Positions 53,876 to 64,000 of a stretch of DNA of 64,000 nucleotides are shown one piece after another. The position numbers were made by a program, and so were the translations under genes. Positions within the stretch are counted from its first letter, which is position 1, and the number at the start of each line of letters is the position of its first letter. Source of the stretch: Eurosta solidaginis (Eukaryota; Arthropoda; Insecta; Diptera; Tephritidae); NCBI RefSeq assembly GCF_040869045.1, contig NC_090319.1, positions 281,329,693 to 281,393,692 of the forward strand, in the 5' to 3' direction. Under the pieces are notes generated by a model. It had not been told where the DNA came from and did no database searches. It saw nothing but the letters and a program-made list of their open reading frames with translations.

Positions 53876-55271
53876 GTTTTCATTGCTGTACTCACGGCTG
53901 TAAACAATTCAACTTCCTTGCTATTCTATTTAATGAATTTTAAATAAATTTTTTTAAATAATACCATTTAAAATATACATAAATGTATGCATATGCAAAA
54001 TCATAGAAAGGGAAGTACATAACATTATATGAACTGCTTTTAATCTTTTTTCGCATAAAATTTATTCTTCATACACTACGTATATGACGCCTAGGGCGTG
54101 TTCATTCAAATATACTTATAAGGAAGCGCACTTTTGGAAGGCGAAAACTATTGCCGTTGACGGCCAATAGGCATTGACTTTTTGCACCATCTACTTATGA
54201 TTATCGAAACGTTAATATTTACGGCAACCCCAAATCGGAAAATTAAATTTAAGATCGTTATTAAATTTAAAATTAAATGGAAAAAAATTAAAGATTTGAT
54301 ATCAAATGCATAATCATGATAAATGCATTGACTATATATGAATATTTATCATTAAGAGACTATACGGTCCAATCTGTATGTTATATACACATATTAATTA
54401 AAAGTGTCCATCCATTGGCAATTGCCCTTATCGAAAATTAGTACATTTATACGTACACAGATATATAAGAGTTCTTTGATGTTCAACTTCGCAAGCAAAA
54501 CTATATATTTTAGACAATTAATTTAGAAAAGTTTAGTCTGTGCCTTCCCGATGGTATGAGGCCCATTCTGAACTGCATACAAGCTTTTAATATAGTTCTT
54601 ATTATATAACTTTCTTAGAAGGTATACACAATGCGTATAAAAGAATTAAATGGAATAATTAAACGCATTGAAAACATACAAGTAACTTTTTTTTTGCCCA
54701 GATGCAGGTAAAATGCATTGAACATTCTCAATAATACTGTAGAAGTATGACAACAATTGCTTGAAAGCATAGTACATTTATAGCTAAATCCGCGAAAACA
54801 GAGAGCGTTAAAAGCTTAGAATTCTTCCTTAACGCTTCCCTCTTACAAAAATTTTATATGTAGAAACAAAAGAATTGCTTCCATGAGCTGTAGGGTTATA
54901 TTAATTAAACCAAAATAAACAAAAATTGTATCATTCGGATTTTTTTTTTTTTTTTTTTGAATGAATTGTAAATAAAAAGTTTGTAATAATGGGAATGCTG
55001 ATGTTTACATTTATTTAGAAGGCATATAGGGTATTCAGGTAAGGGGCCACCGAAAATTAGGTGTGTCCGTGGCCATGGATTTGAGGGTGGGCTATGTACC
55101 GGGCGTCGCAACAACACCCGCGGCGCCCTCAAGTTATATTCGGCCTTTTCCCTTTTTATTTTAATTTTCAGCTTTTTTTTTGAATTTCAGTAAAAGTAAC
55201 CGGTCATTTCCGGTTCGGTAATTTTTTTTTTGCGTTTAGTTTTCTTTTGCGTTTAGTTCTCTTGTGCGGTT
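53876..55271. other. no recognisable gene
   Basis: AT-rich intergenic-like DNA with a poly-T run at 54942-54958. The 75-codon minus frame near 55000-55130 has no domain I recognise. Confidence 0.5.
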
Positions 55272-57050
55272 ATTATACTCAGTTGAGCAGAGCTTACAGA
55301 GTATATTAACTTTGATTGGATAACGGTTGGTTGTACAGGTATAAAGGAATCGAGATAGATATAGACTTCCATATATCAAAATCATCAGGATCGAAAAAAA
55401 ATTCGATTGAGCCATGTCCGTCCGTCCGTCCGTCTGTCCGTTAACACGATAACTTGAGTAAATTTTGAGGTATCTTGATGAAATCTGGTATGCAGGTTCC
55501 TGGGCACTCATCTCAGATCGCTATTTAAAATGAACGATATCGGGCAATAACCACGCCCACTTTTTCGATATCGAAAATTTCGAAAAATCGAAAAAGTGCG
55601 ATAATTCATTACCGAATACGGTAGGTGAGTTGAACTTATGACGCAGAATAGAAAACTAGTAAAATTTTGGACAATGGGCGTGACACCGCCCACTTTTAAA
55701 AGAAGGTAATTTAGAAGTTTTGCAAGCTGTAATTTGGCAGTCGTTGAAGATATCATGATGAAATTTAGCAGGAACGTTACTCTTACTACTATATGTCTGC
55801 TTAATAAAAATTAGCAAAATCGGAGAACGACCACGCCCACTTTTTAAAAAAATTTTTTTTTGAATTCAAATTTTAAAAGAAAAGTTAATATCTTTGCAGT
55901 ATATAAGTAAATTATGTCAACATTCAACTCCAGTAATGATATGGTGTAACAAAATACAAAAATAAAAGAAAATTTCAAAATGGGCGTGGCTCCGCCCTTT
56001 TTCATTTAATTTGCCTAGGATACTTTTAATGCCATAAGTCGAACAAAAATTTACCAATCCTTGTGAAATTTGGTAGAGGCCTAGATTCTAGGACGGTAAC
56101 TGTTTTCTGTGAAAAAGGGCAAAATCGGTTGAAGCCACGCCCAGTTTTTATCCACAGTCGACCGTCTGTCCTTCCACTCGGCCGTTAACACGATAACTTG
56201 AGCAAAAATCGTTATATATTTACTAAACTCAGTTCACGTACTTATCTGAACTCACTTTGTATTGGTGTAAAAAATGGCCGAAATCCGATTATGACCACGC
56301 CCACTTTTTCGATATCGCAAATTACGAAAAATTTAAAAAATGCCATAATTATATACCAAATACGAAAAAAGGGATGAAACATGGTAATTGTTTTGGTCTA
56401 TTGACGCAAAATATAAGTTAGAAAACTACTTGGTAAAATGGGTGTGACACCTACCATATTAAGTAGAAGAAAATGAAAAAGTTTTGCAGGGCGAAATCAA
56501 AAGCCTTTGGAATCTTGGAAGGAATACTGTTCGTGGTATTACATATATAAATAAATTAGCGGTACCCGACAGATGATGTTCTGGATCACCCTGGTCCACA
56601 TTTTGGTCGATATCTCGAAAACGCCTTCACATATACAACTAAGGGCCACTCCCTTTTAAAACCCTCATTAACACCTTTCATTTGATACCCATATCATACA
56701 AACAAATTCTAGAGTCACCCCTGGTCCACCTTTATGGCGATATCTCGAAAAGGCGTCCACCTAAAGAACTAAGGCCCACGCCCTTTTAAAATACTCATTA
56801 ACACCTTTCATTTGATACCCATATCGTACAAACAAATTCTAGAGTCACCCCTGGTCCACCTTTATGGCGATATCTCGAAAAGGCGTCCACCTAAAGAACT
56901 AAGGCCCACGCCCTTTTAAAATACTCATTAACACCTTTCGTTTGATACCCAGACTGTACAAACGCACTCTAGAGTCAACCTGGTCCACTTTTATAACGAC
57001 ATTCCGAAAAGGCGTCCACCTATAGAACTAAGGCCCACTCCGTTTTAAAA
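55272..57050 (+). mobile_element. TATACTCAG-family copy K, 3' truncated
   Basis: From ATTATACTCAGTTGAGCAG, with (CCGT)n at 55418-55441, four CCACGCCC modules and about three and a half 130-bp units, then cut at ..CCGTTTTAAAA by the start of the 0.98-kb tandem array. The CTTGTT end is missing from the window. Confidence 0.9.
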
Positions 57051-60000
57051 TCTATATATTAATACGCTAACAAAATTTCCATACAATCAATTGACAGGCT
57101 GTTTCGCATACTTAGCATACGTAAAATCATATACAAGTTATATGAATCGATTCGTATTGATCAGCCGCAGTGCATAGGCCTATTTTTGTTAACAAATATT
57201 ACTCTATTTGTTTATAATTAATAGAAAATTTTTTTTTTTAAATTTGAAAATCTGTGCAACTATCGAAATTGCCATCTATAGGACGCATTATGTTCACAAA
57301 CCCCCTGAGTAAATAGCTCCAAATTCTCAATTGTTGCGTTGCTCAAATGTTTCATCTCTACATATGTATATACTTGTACACGCCAAACGGTGGGAAAACT
57401 ACTCCTTCGCTCATTTTCTGTTGAAATAAAATATTGTTTCCTATTGTTTCCAAATACCTATATTGGTTTGTACCAAAATCCTTAAAAAATTGTTCTAAAA
57501 TAATTGTTAGCGCACAAAAAAACTTTAAAGAGAAGTAATAACTTAACCGGCCTATTTTTTTGGACAAATTTTACTTACACGTAAAAGCATAGGTCTTTAT
57601 TTAACAGATTCTTTGTTTTTCATTTTAGGTGCTTTAAAAAAAATGAAATCAGAAATAATGAGTCAACTTTTGTTCAAACTCACTAAATTTATTTATTTAT
57701 AACAATTAATTGCAAATTTGACCCAAATGTTTTTTGCATTTCCAGATTTTATGCTAATTTTAGATATAGCACGTCTTATAGTGAACAAAAAATAAATAAA
57801 TTTGTACAAAGATATTACATTAAAATTTGTATATTGTCTTTTATGCTAATTTATTTTGATATTTCTTATTTTATTTTATTATATTATCTTTTATTTCAAC
57901 TTAGTTTATTATTATTTACATCCAACTTGATTGAATCGGAAAATTTCACGTTGTATATTAAACGAAAAAAAACGATCCAAAAACGTTTTCGATTTTAGGT
58001 CGACATATTGCATAGGCAGTATATTACCCACTATCTATATATTAATACGCTAACAAAATTTCCATACAATCAATTGACAGGCTGTCTCGCATACTTAGCA
58101 TACGTAAAATCATATAAAAGTTATATGAATCGATTCGTATTGATAAGCCGCAGTGCATAGGCCTATTTTTGTTAACAACTATTACTCTATTTGTTTATAA
58201 TTAATAGAAAACGTTTTTTGTAAATTCGAAAATCTGTGCAACTATCGAAATTGCCATCTGTAGGACGCATTATGTTCACAAACCCCCCTGAGTAAATAGC
58301 TCCAAATTCTCAGCTGCTGCGTTGCTCAAATGTTTCATCTCTACATATGTATATATTTGTACACGCCAAACGGTGAGAGAACTACTGCTTCGCTCATTTT
58401 CTGTTGAAATAAAATATTGTTTCCTATTGTTTCCAATTACCTATATTGGTTTGTACCAAAAGCCTTAAAAATTGTTCTAAAATAATTGTTAGCGCACAAA
58501 AAACTTTAAAGAGAAGTAATAACTTAACCGGCCCATTTTTTTGGACAAATTTTACTTACACGTAAAAGCATAGGTCTTTATTTAACAGATTCTTTGTTTT
58601 ACATTTTAGGTGCTTTGGAAAAAAATGAAATCAGAAATAATGAGTCAACTTTTGTTCAAACTCACTAAATTTATTTATTTATAACAATTAATTGCAAATT
58701 TGACCCAAATGTTTTTTGCATTTCCAGATTTTATGCTCATTTTAGATATAGCATGTCTTATAGTGAACAAAAAATAAATAAATTTGCTACAAAGATATTA
58801 CATTAAAATGTGTAGATTGTCTTTTATGCTAATTTATTTTTATATTTTTTATTTTATTTTATTACATTATCTTTTGTTTCAATTTAGTTTATTATTATTT
58901 AAATGGAACTTGATTGAATCGGAAAATTTCACGTTGTATATTAAACGAAAAAACGACCCAAATCGTTTTCGATTTTAGGTCGAAATATTGCATAGGCCGT
59001 ATATTCCTCTACTATCTATATATTAATACGCTAACAAAATTTCCATACAATTAATTGACAGGCTGTTTCGCATACTTAGCATACGTAAAATCATATAAAA
59101 GTTATATGAATCGATTCGTATTGATCAGCCGTAGTGCAGAGGCCTATTTTTGTTAACAAATATTACTCTATTTGTTTTTAATTAATAGAAAAAGTTTTTT
59201 GTAAATTCGAAAATCTGTGCAACTATCGAAATTGCCATCTGTAGGACGCATTATGTTCACAAACCCCCCTGAGTAAATAGCTCCAAATTCTCAGCTGTTG
59301 CGTTGCTCAAATGTTTCACCTCTACATATGTATATATTTGTACACGCCAAACGGTGAGAGAACTACTGCTTCGCTTATTTTCTGTTGAAATAAAATATTG
59401 TTTCCTATTGTTTCCAATTACCTATATTGGTTTGTACCAAAATCCTTAAAAATTGTTCTAAAATAATTGTTAGCGCACAAAAAACTTTAAAGAGAAGTAA
59501 TAACTTAACCGGCCCATTTTTTTGGACAAATTTTACTTACACGTAAAAGCATAGGTCTTTATTTAACAGATTCTTTGTTTTACATTTTAGGTGCTTTGGA
59601 AAAAAATGAAATCAGAAATAATGAGTCAACTTTTGTTCAAACTCACTAAATTTATTTATTTATAACAATTAATTGCAAATTTGACCCAAATGTTTTTTGC
59701 ATTTCCAGATTTTATGCTCATTTTAGATATAGCACGTCTTATAGTGAACAAAAAATAAATAAATTTGCTACAAAGATATTACATTAAACTTTGTATATTG
59801 TCTTTTATGCTAATTTATTTTGATATTTCTTATTTTATTTTATTATATTATCTTTTATCACGTTGTATATTAAATTTGCTACAAAGATATTACATTAAAC
59901 TTTGTATATTGTCTTTTATGCTAATTTATTTTGATATTTCTTATTTTATTTTATTTTATTATCTTTTATCACGTTGCATATTAAATTTGCTACAAAGATA

Positions 60001-60455
60001 TTACATTAAACTTTGTATATTGTCTTTTATGCTAATTTATTTTGATATTTCTTATTTTATTTTATTATATTATCTTTTATTTCAATTTAGTTTATTATTA
60101 TCTAAATGTAACTTGATTGAATCGGAAAATTTCACGTTGTATATTAAACGAAAAAACGACCCAAATCGTTTTCGATTTTAGGTCGAAATATTGCATAGGC
60201 CGTATATTCCTCTACTATCTATATATTAATACGCTAACAAAAATTCCATACAATCAATTGACAGGCTGTTTCGCATACTTAGCATACGTAAAATCATATA
60301 AAAGTTATATGAATCGATTCGTATTGATCAGCCGCAGTGCAGAGGCCTATTTTTGTTAACAAATATTACTCTATTTGTTTTTAATTAATAGAAAAAGTTT
60401 TTTGTAAATTCGAAAATCTGTGCAACTATCGAAATTGCCATCTGTAGGACGCATT
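57051..60455 (+). repeat. head-to-tail array of about 0.98-kb units (Helitron-like start)
   Basis: Units start TCTATATATTAATACGCTAA at 57051, 58034, 59015 and 60218. The first two are 983 and 981 bp long, the third 1203 bp (enlarged by an internal triplication) and the fourth is cut after about 238 bp at GTAGGACGCATTATTAAA. Units share GGCTGTTTCGCATACTTAGC, a CATATAA/TTATATG hairpin, GAATCGATTCGTATTGAT, CCTATTGTTTCCAA, TTAACCGGCC.ATTTTTTTGG and AGGTCGA.ATATTGCATAGG. Units 2 and 3 are nearly identical; unit 1 is more diverged. The TC start directly after an A is what a Helitron insertion looks like, but no CTRR end with hairpin is evident. No coding sequence. Confidence 0.9.
59763..60095. repeat. 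111-bp triplication inside unit 3
   Basis: ATTTGCTACAAAGATATTAC starts at 59763, 59874 and 59985, exactly 111 bp apart. The junctions TTTTATCACGTTG..ATATTAAATTTGCTAC join sequence from near the unit end back to its middle. Since 111 is 37 codons, a spurious 138-codon frame remains open. Confidence 0.92.
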
Positions 60456-60611
60456 ATTAAATTTGATGAGAATGATTGATGGTCACATGGAGAGCTTTAA
60501 GCAATGCTGTTTATGGGTTTGTAGTTGTTAGTGTTGGGTTTTAATGCGTATAGAAAAATGTACAGAGTAAAAGTTATTTAAAGCGATCCCATTAAATATG
60601 AACCATTATTT

Positions 60612-60642
<31 letters not shown>

Positions 60643-61980
60643 CATTTTCTTCGCAATGTACACGTGTGCGTCATTTTAAATGTGACCGAAGACCTATTAC
60701 AAAAGCAACCCAATCTAACAATAGCATAAATTTCAAAAAATAGACTTCCAGAAAAAAATCATAATTTTCCATCAGCACATCAGAATCCGTTGTTGGTTAT
60801 AGCGGTGGTCGGCTAACTGATTGTCCCCATTATTACATGGAGCCAGCAACAGTGATCGTCCTCCTACACCGACTCTCGCTTTCACAAAAAGCTTTTGTAC
60901 GCAAAAGTGACTATGCAAGCGGCCGCAGTGTTGACAAGATAAGCTACATACATAAATAGCCAATGTCTACAGCAGTACCACCTACATGATTTGTTTCAAT
61001 TTAATTCTCATCTGGTTTTTTTTTTTCGTTTTTCTTGCAACCTAAAAGCTTGCTGTAATCGAGGGTGTACAGCACCCAATCGCACAACCAATGCGCAAAG
61101 TTCATTCTCCAATATTGTATTTTGCCGTTTCTGCGCTACATAGCCTATAGCCACTGATCTATTTATGGTAGTTATATCACAAAATGGGAATTTTTAGAAA
61201 AATCTATAGACATCGCTTATCCAGCAGACGACCACAAACTGTATGGCTTCCTAATCATTAAGCGGGCTATATTTTAACGGTACCCCATTGTTAGTCAGCA
61301 TTTAGTACGACTTTAGTTGTTGGCCTTTTTTTTGCATTCCATTTCCTTTATGCTCTTGTGTATAATGTTCACGAAAACGTGCAGAACTGTGTGTGACCGT
61401 CAGGAGCGTGCGCAGGAATATTCTATGGAGGGGAGGTTTTGAACATATGGAAGCTCATAGTAAGCATCCGTTATTGTCAAGACTAGTTTTGCGATAAAAA
61501 ATAATAGAAACGGGAGTAAAGATAAACATTTACCATATTTATTGACTATCAGTCAACAAATGCACTCTTCTCTCTACCAATTTTATGAAAAAAAATCAGT
61601 CGTTGTAAGCCCATGGGAGAGGGGTTTGAACCATCAAAATCTCCCCTTGCGCAGGACCCTGGTGACCATAATGACTGAATAAGCTGCTCCAAGCGTCATC
61701 ATCATAGACTCGCACACATGCATGAACTCCCTAGCACTGTTTGGCGTGTCCTTTGTGGGCACTTAGTAATTATTCGTTTAGGTCTTTTGTGTTTTGTTCA
61801 TTTTTTGTATTTTTTAGCACACGCTGAGTTGGGTTGTCAGCCTATGTGGTCCGCCTTCTCGGTTTAATTATACATACATCCTCATAATTCTATAACGCTG
61901 GCCAGTGTGCGAGCTGTGTACGTCACAATTATCTAAAAACATATTTTTGTTAAAGGTCTGTCGACAATCATATTAAAAGT
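60456..61980. other. no recognisable gene; (TTTA)n run
   Basis: A (TTTA)n microsatellite lies at about 60608-60642. The rest is ordinary sequence with no recognised family. The 63-codon minus frame at 60772-60963 has Cys and His residues but no pattern I can name. Confidence 0.5.
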
Positions 61981-62960
61981 ATGGCAGATGATATGCCGCG
62001 CAATCAGCATGTCAGGCTTCGCCGCCGCAGGGTAAGCAACGCATTTGATAGTTTTTCGTTGAAGATCATCCCATCCTCAGAGACGAGCATTCAGCTTTCC
62101 AAAAATAAAAATTTATTGGTCAACATTCCTCCAATGTCAAGGCTGGGAGAAACAACCAACCAGTGCTTTTGCTGAACTGCAACGAGTTTCGAGCGGTACT
62201 CAGGCAAAATGAGAATAGTTTGTCGTTTGGCATGACGGAGGCCCAACTGATAATTATCCCAGCAGCGATAGCACCAGACTTCAACTTCGACGACGTCGAC
62301 GATGCCGGCAGGGTCTTGGATGATCTCAACTTGGCAAGGCTTACTCTGAGGACTCGTCAACTCCTGGCAAAGTGCAAGAGCATCCCCTGTTCAATTATTG
62401 AGATCAATTTGTCTAAGTGACGATGATATTGGTATATTCCAAGTGCAGGAACTGTGGGTCTGGTGCTGAAAGGTGATGGGACTACGATAAGGCTACAACT
62501 ACAACTTTGTTCACATAAATGGAGAAGTATTATCGAGGATGTGTATTCTCGTTTGGAAAAAGTTAATTTTTTTTGTTTTTCACTTATGTCAGTACCTACG
62601 GCATTTCAGTGGTCAGGGTGTAGTCACGAAATAGTCGAAGATTACCGATCTTCTCGACGTATATGGCTCACGATTGTCCCGCACCATCCGTTGACGTGAA
62701 CCAATAACGCGACGTGATGATGGTCAATGGTGGTGGTGGTCTCTTTGACTTTATAGCAGTAAATAATCTCCGTATATGCAACAGAGGCAACGCTCCCGCA
62801 GGAAGTTATTGAATAACAATAGCCACAGATTTCCAGGATCTCTCGGCATGGAAATGGTAGGTGCCGAAAAAGATCTCCCTATCTGATCATCGCATGACCC
62901 TATGCTTAAAAGACTGTGAAAATGAAATAAAGCCACAGCACAGAAATCTTAAACGAACAT
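61981..62960 (+). pseudogene. LINE 5' coding region and endonuclease, degraded
   Basis: The frame 62163-62420 ends ARLTLRTRQLLAKCKSIPCS and IIEINLSK; the latter resembles the conserved endonuclease start (..I.QINLHK). Further on, in shifting frames, come FQVQELWV (family VQEPWV), RMCILVWKKL (family R.CILVK..L), NNLRICNRGNAPAG at about 62766-62800 and LSDHRMTLCL at about 62872-62905. Together they trace the APE endonuclease in order. The upstream frame 61981-62175 (MADDMPRNQ...) may belong to ORF1. RT is absent. RNase H and the 3' end of a LINE follow at 63.5 kb, so this is probably one internally deleted copy. Confidence 0.68.
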
Positions 62961-63140
62961 CTTGAATCCTATTTAAGTGGTTTTAGCTGGCTTGCGTACG
63001 ATGACGGTTGGAAATCCTAATTTCAGGTTCATCACCTTCCATGATGAATGAAACCATGGAAAAAATATTGGCGAAACTAAGTAGAATAGCACAAGGTTGT
63101 GGCCTTGTGCTACTTTCGTAGAAGACAGTACCAATTATTT

Positions 63141-63350
63141 GAGTGGAATATCACCCTAATTCGGCTGCAGTTTCTAAAACGCCGAATCTCAGATTTTGCT
63201 TCAAAAACACCCTCTCTAAGCTCAAATGCAATACATTTTGACGCTAGATGGGGTGTTTATGTAACAAAATTGTGGTTAGGGAGTTGTTCGGACGTTTTCT
63301 GAGTTAGCGCGTTTTCGAAACTATAGCCGAGATAGGGTGATATTCCATTC
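63141..63350. mobile_element. MITE-like inverted repeat, 210 bp
   Basis: GAGTGGAATATCACCCTA at 63141 and, complemented, GAATGGAATATCACCCTA ending at 63350. The arms continue as TCGGCT.TAGTTTC.AAAACGC, about 40 bp with several mismatches. Non-coding. It lies between the endonuclease and RNase H parts of the LINE. Confidence 0.65.
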
Positions 63351-63524
63351 AGCAGTCGGCATACATATTTTTATTGATTTCTATTTTGTTTTATAATTTT
63401 CAATGCAGCTTCTAAACGTATGACCAAAACATTCGGCAACATTTCTCAATTAAACCAACTTTCTCGATTTCCCTGTTATACCTGATACCGTACCACCGCT
63501 CCGAAGCAGCTCTTGAGCCACAAT

Positions 63525-63945
63525 ACAGGTGGGTAGTTGGCGCAAGGTGGCTCAAATCGCAGACGATGTGATGCACGTGTACACCGATGGCTCCAAAGTA
63601 GTGGAAGGAGTATGGTCTGTAGTCGTTTTAACTTTTATATTGACAGCCAAGTGGCAATTAAGTTAATAACCTCGCAAAGCACAGCATTTAAAAGGTTTGG
63701 AAGAGGAAACGATCGAGCACGTTACAAGGAGTTATACAGCAATCAGATCTAGAAGCAAATGGCATAAGTCCTAGAAATCTTCTAGTATTTGCCAAGAGGA
63801 CGGAGTAACTTTATAACACAGGTCCTGGTTTTTGATAGGATTTTTCAGTGCGGTCGTTACATAAATTTCTGGTTGTACTAAGAACTTATTCAGTCTATGT
63901 GAAGTCCTCGTGGACCAGCCAGTTCAACCTAACCTAACCTAACCT
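63525..63945 (+). pseudogene. LINE RNase H remnant and 3' end
   Basis: RNase H motifs: VMHVYTDGSKVVEG (catalytic Asp in YTDGSK) at about 63570-63612 and FYIDSQVAIKLI (second Asp region) at about 63635-63670, with the middle of the domain deleted. A degraded C-terminus follows (TIEHVT-like, then RNLLVFAKRTE in broken frame at about 63774-63810). The 3' UTR is collinear with the minus-strand copy at 6995-7395, and the element ends in (AACCT)4 at 63926-63945. This belongs to an I/Loa/R1-like LINE that encodes RNase H. Confidence 0.82.
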
Positions 63946-64000
63946 TCCTCATACACATTTTGTCTTAATTTAATATAAATTCCAATGCCAAAATATCACA

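Noticed and set aside
59765..60181. 138-residue hydrophobic repeat protein
   Set aside because: The frame exists only because 111-bp non-coding blocks are a multiple of three; equivalent frames in units 1 and 2 are short.
1..64000. CRISPR array, bacterial operon or other prokaryotic system
   Set aside because: All coding remnants are eukaryotic transposon proteins; tandem repeats here have no spacer-repeat alternation.

Overview
The window looks like repeat-rich, gene-poor nuclear DNA of a schizophoran fly, most likely a tephritid (true fruit fly). The assignment is inference. It rests on AT-rich sequence, nested hAT, mariner, piggyBac, Gypsy and jockey-type copies, and SINE and interspersed families that I remember as abundant in tephritid genomes. 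No intact host protein gene, rRNA or functional tRNA gene is visible. The only trace of a cellular gene is a broken fragment of a DEAD-box RNA helicase (Rm62/p68-like) at 50.3-50.7 kb.

Layout. 0-5.3 kb: a (GTTAAA)n array, one copy of a dominant interspersed family (here the 'TATACTCAG family'), unremarkable AT-rich DNA and a (CTTTC)n tract. 7-12.6 kb: a LINE 3' end, then two head-to-tail Helitron-like fragments, the first interrupted by a SINE with target duplications and by a full TATACTCAG copy. 13.5-15.4 kb: a nearly complete piggyBac transposase, broken by one stop and two frameshifts. 16.3-20.5 kb: a decayed Gypsy element with a CHCC gag knuckle. 20.5-22 kb: two joined LINE fragments (endonuclease; PHD-finger ORF1) cut by a partial TATACTCAG copy. 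22.2-25.4 kb: a hAT derivative holding a long-inverted-repeat element that itself holds a mariner. 25.6-26.7 kb: jockey-type LINE. 26.8-32.1 kb: a TATACTCAG copy split by a 4.6 kb hAT element (ZMYM1-like transposase), which contains an internally deleted, inverted Gypsy element. 32.1-33.4 kb: a third hAT fragment. 33.4-38.4 kb: two near-identical TATACTCAG copies in inverted orientation. 38.4-46.4 kb: a 179-bp inverted-repeat element, three more TATACTCAG copies, two tRNA-derived SINEs and LINE pieces. 46-49.2 kb: an ATCGAT-rich degenerate repeat, with a MITE carrying perfect 39-bp TIRs between its two parts. 49.2-53.9 kb: pyrimidine repeats, a (CAA)n-tailed retroposon, the helicase fragment, and a TIR element containing a MITE and an inverted LINE RT fragment. 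55.3-60.5 kb: a TATACTCAG copy cut by a head-to-tail array of about 0.98-kb units. 62-63.95 kb: an internally deleted LINE ending in (AACCT)4.

The genes do not cooperate; the region is a record of successive insertions. The most interesting objects are the TATACTCAG family (ten copies, repeated CCACGCCC-containing modules, hairpin ends, no coding capacity), the asymmetric palindrome at 33.4-38.4 kb, and the 0.98-kb tandem array. All boundaries were read by eye and may be off by a few bases.
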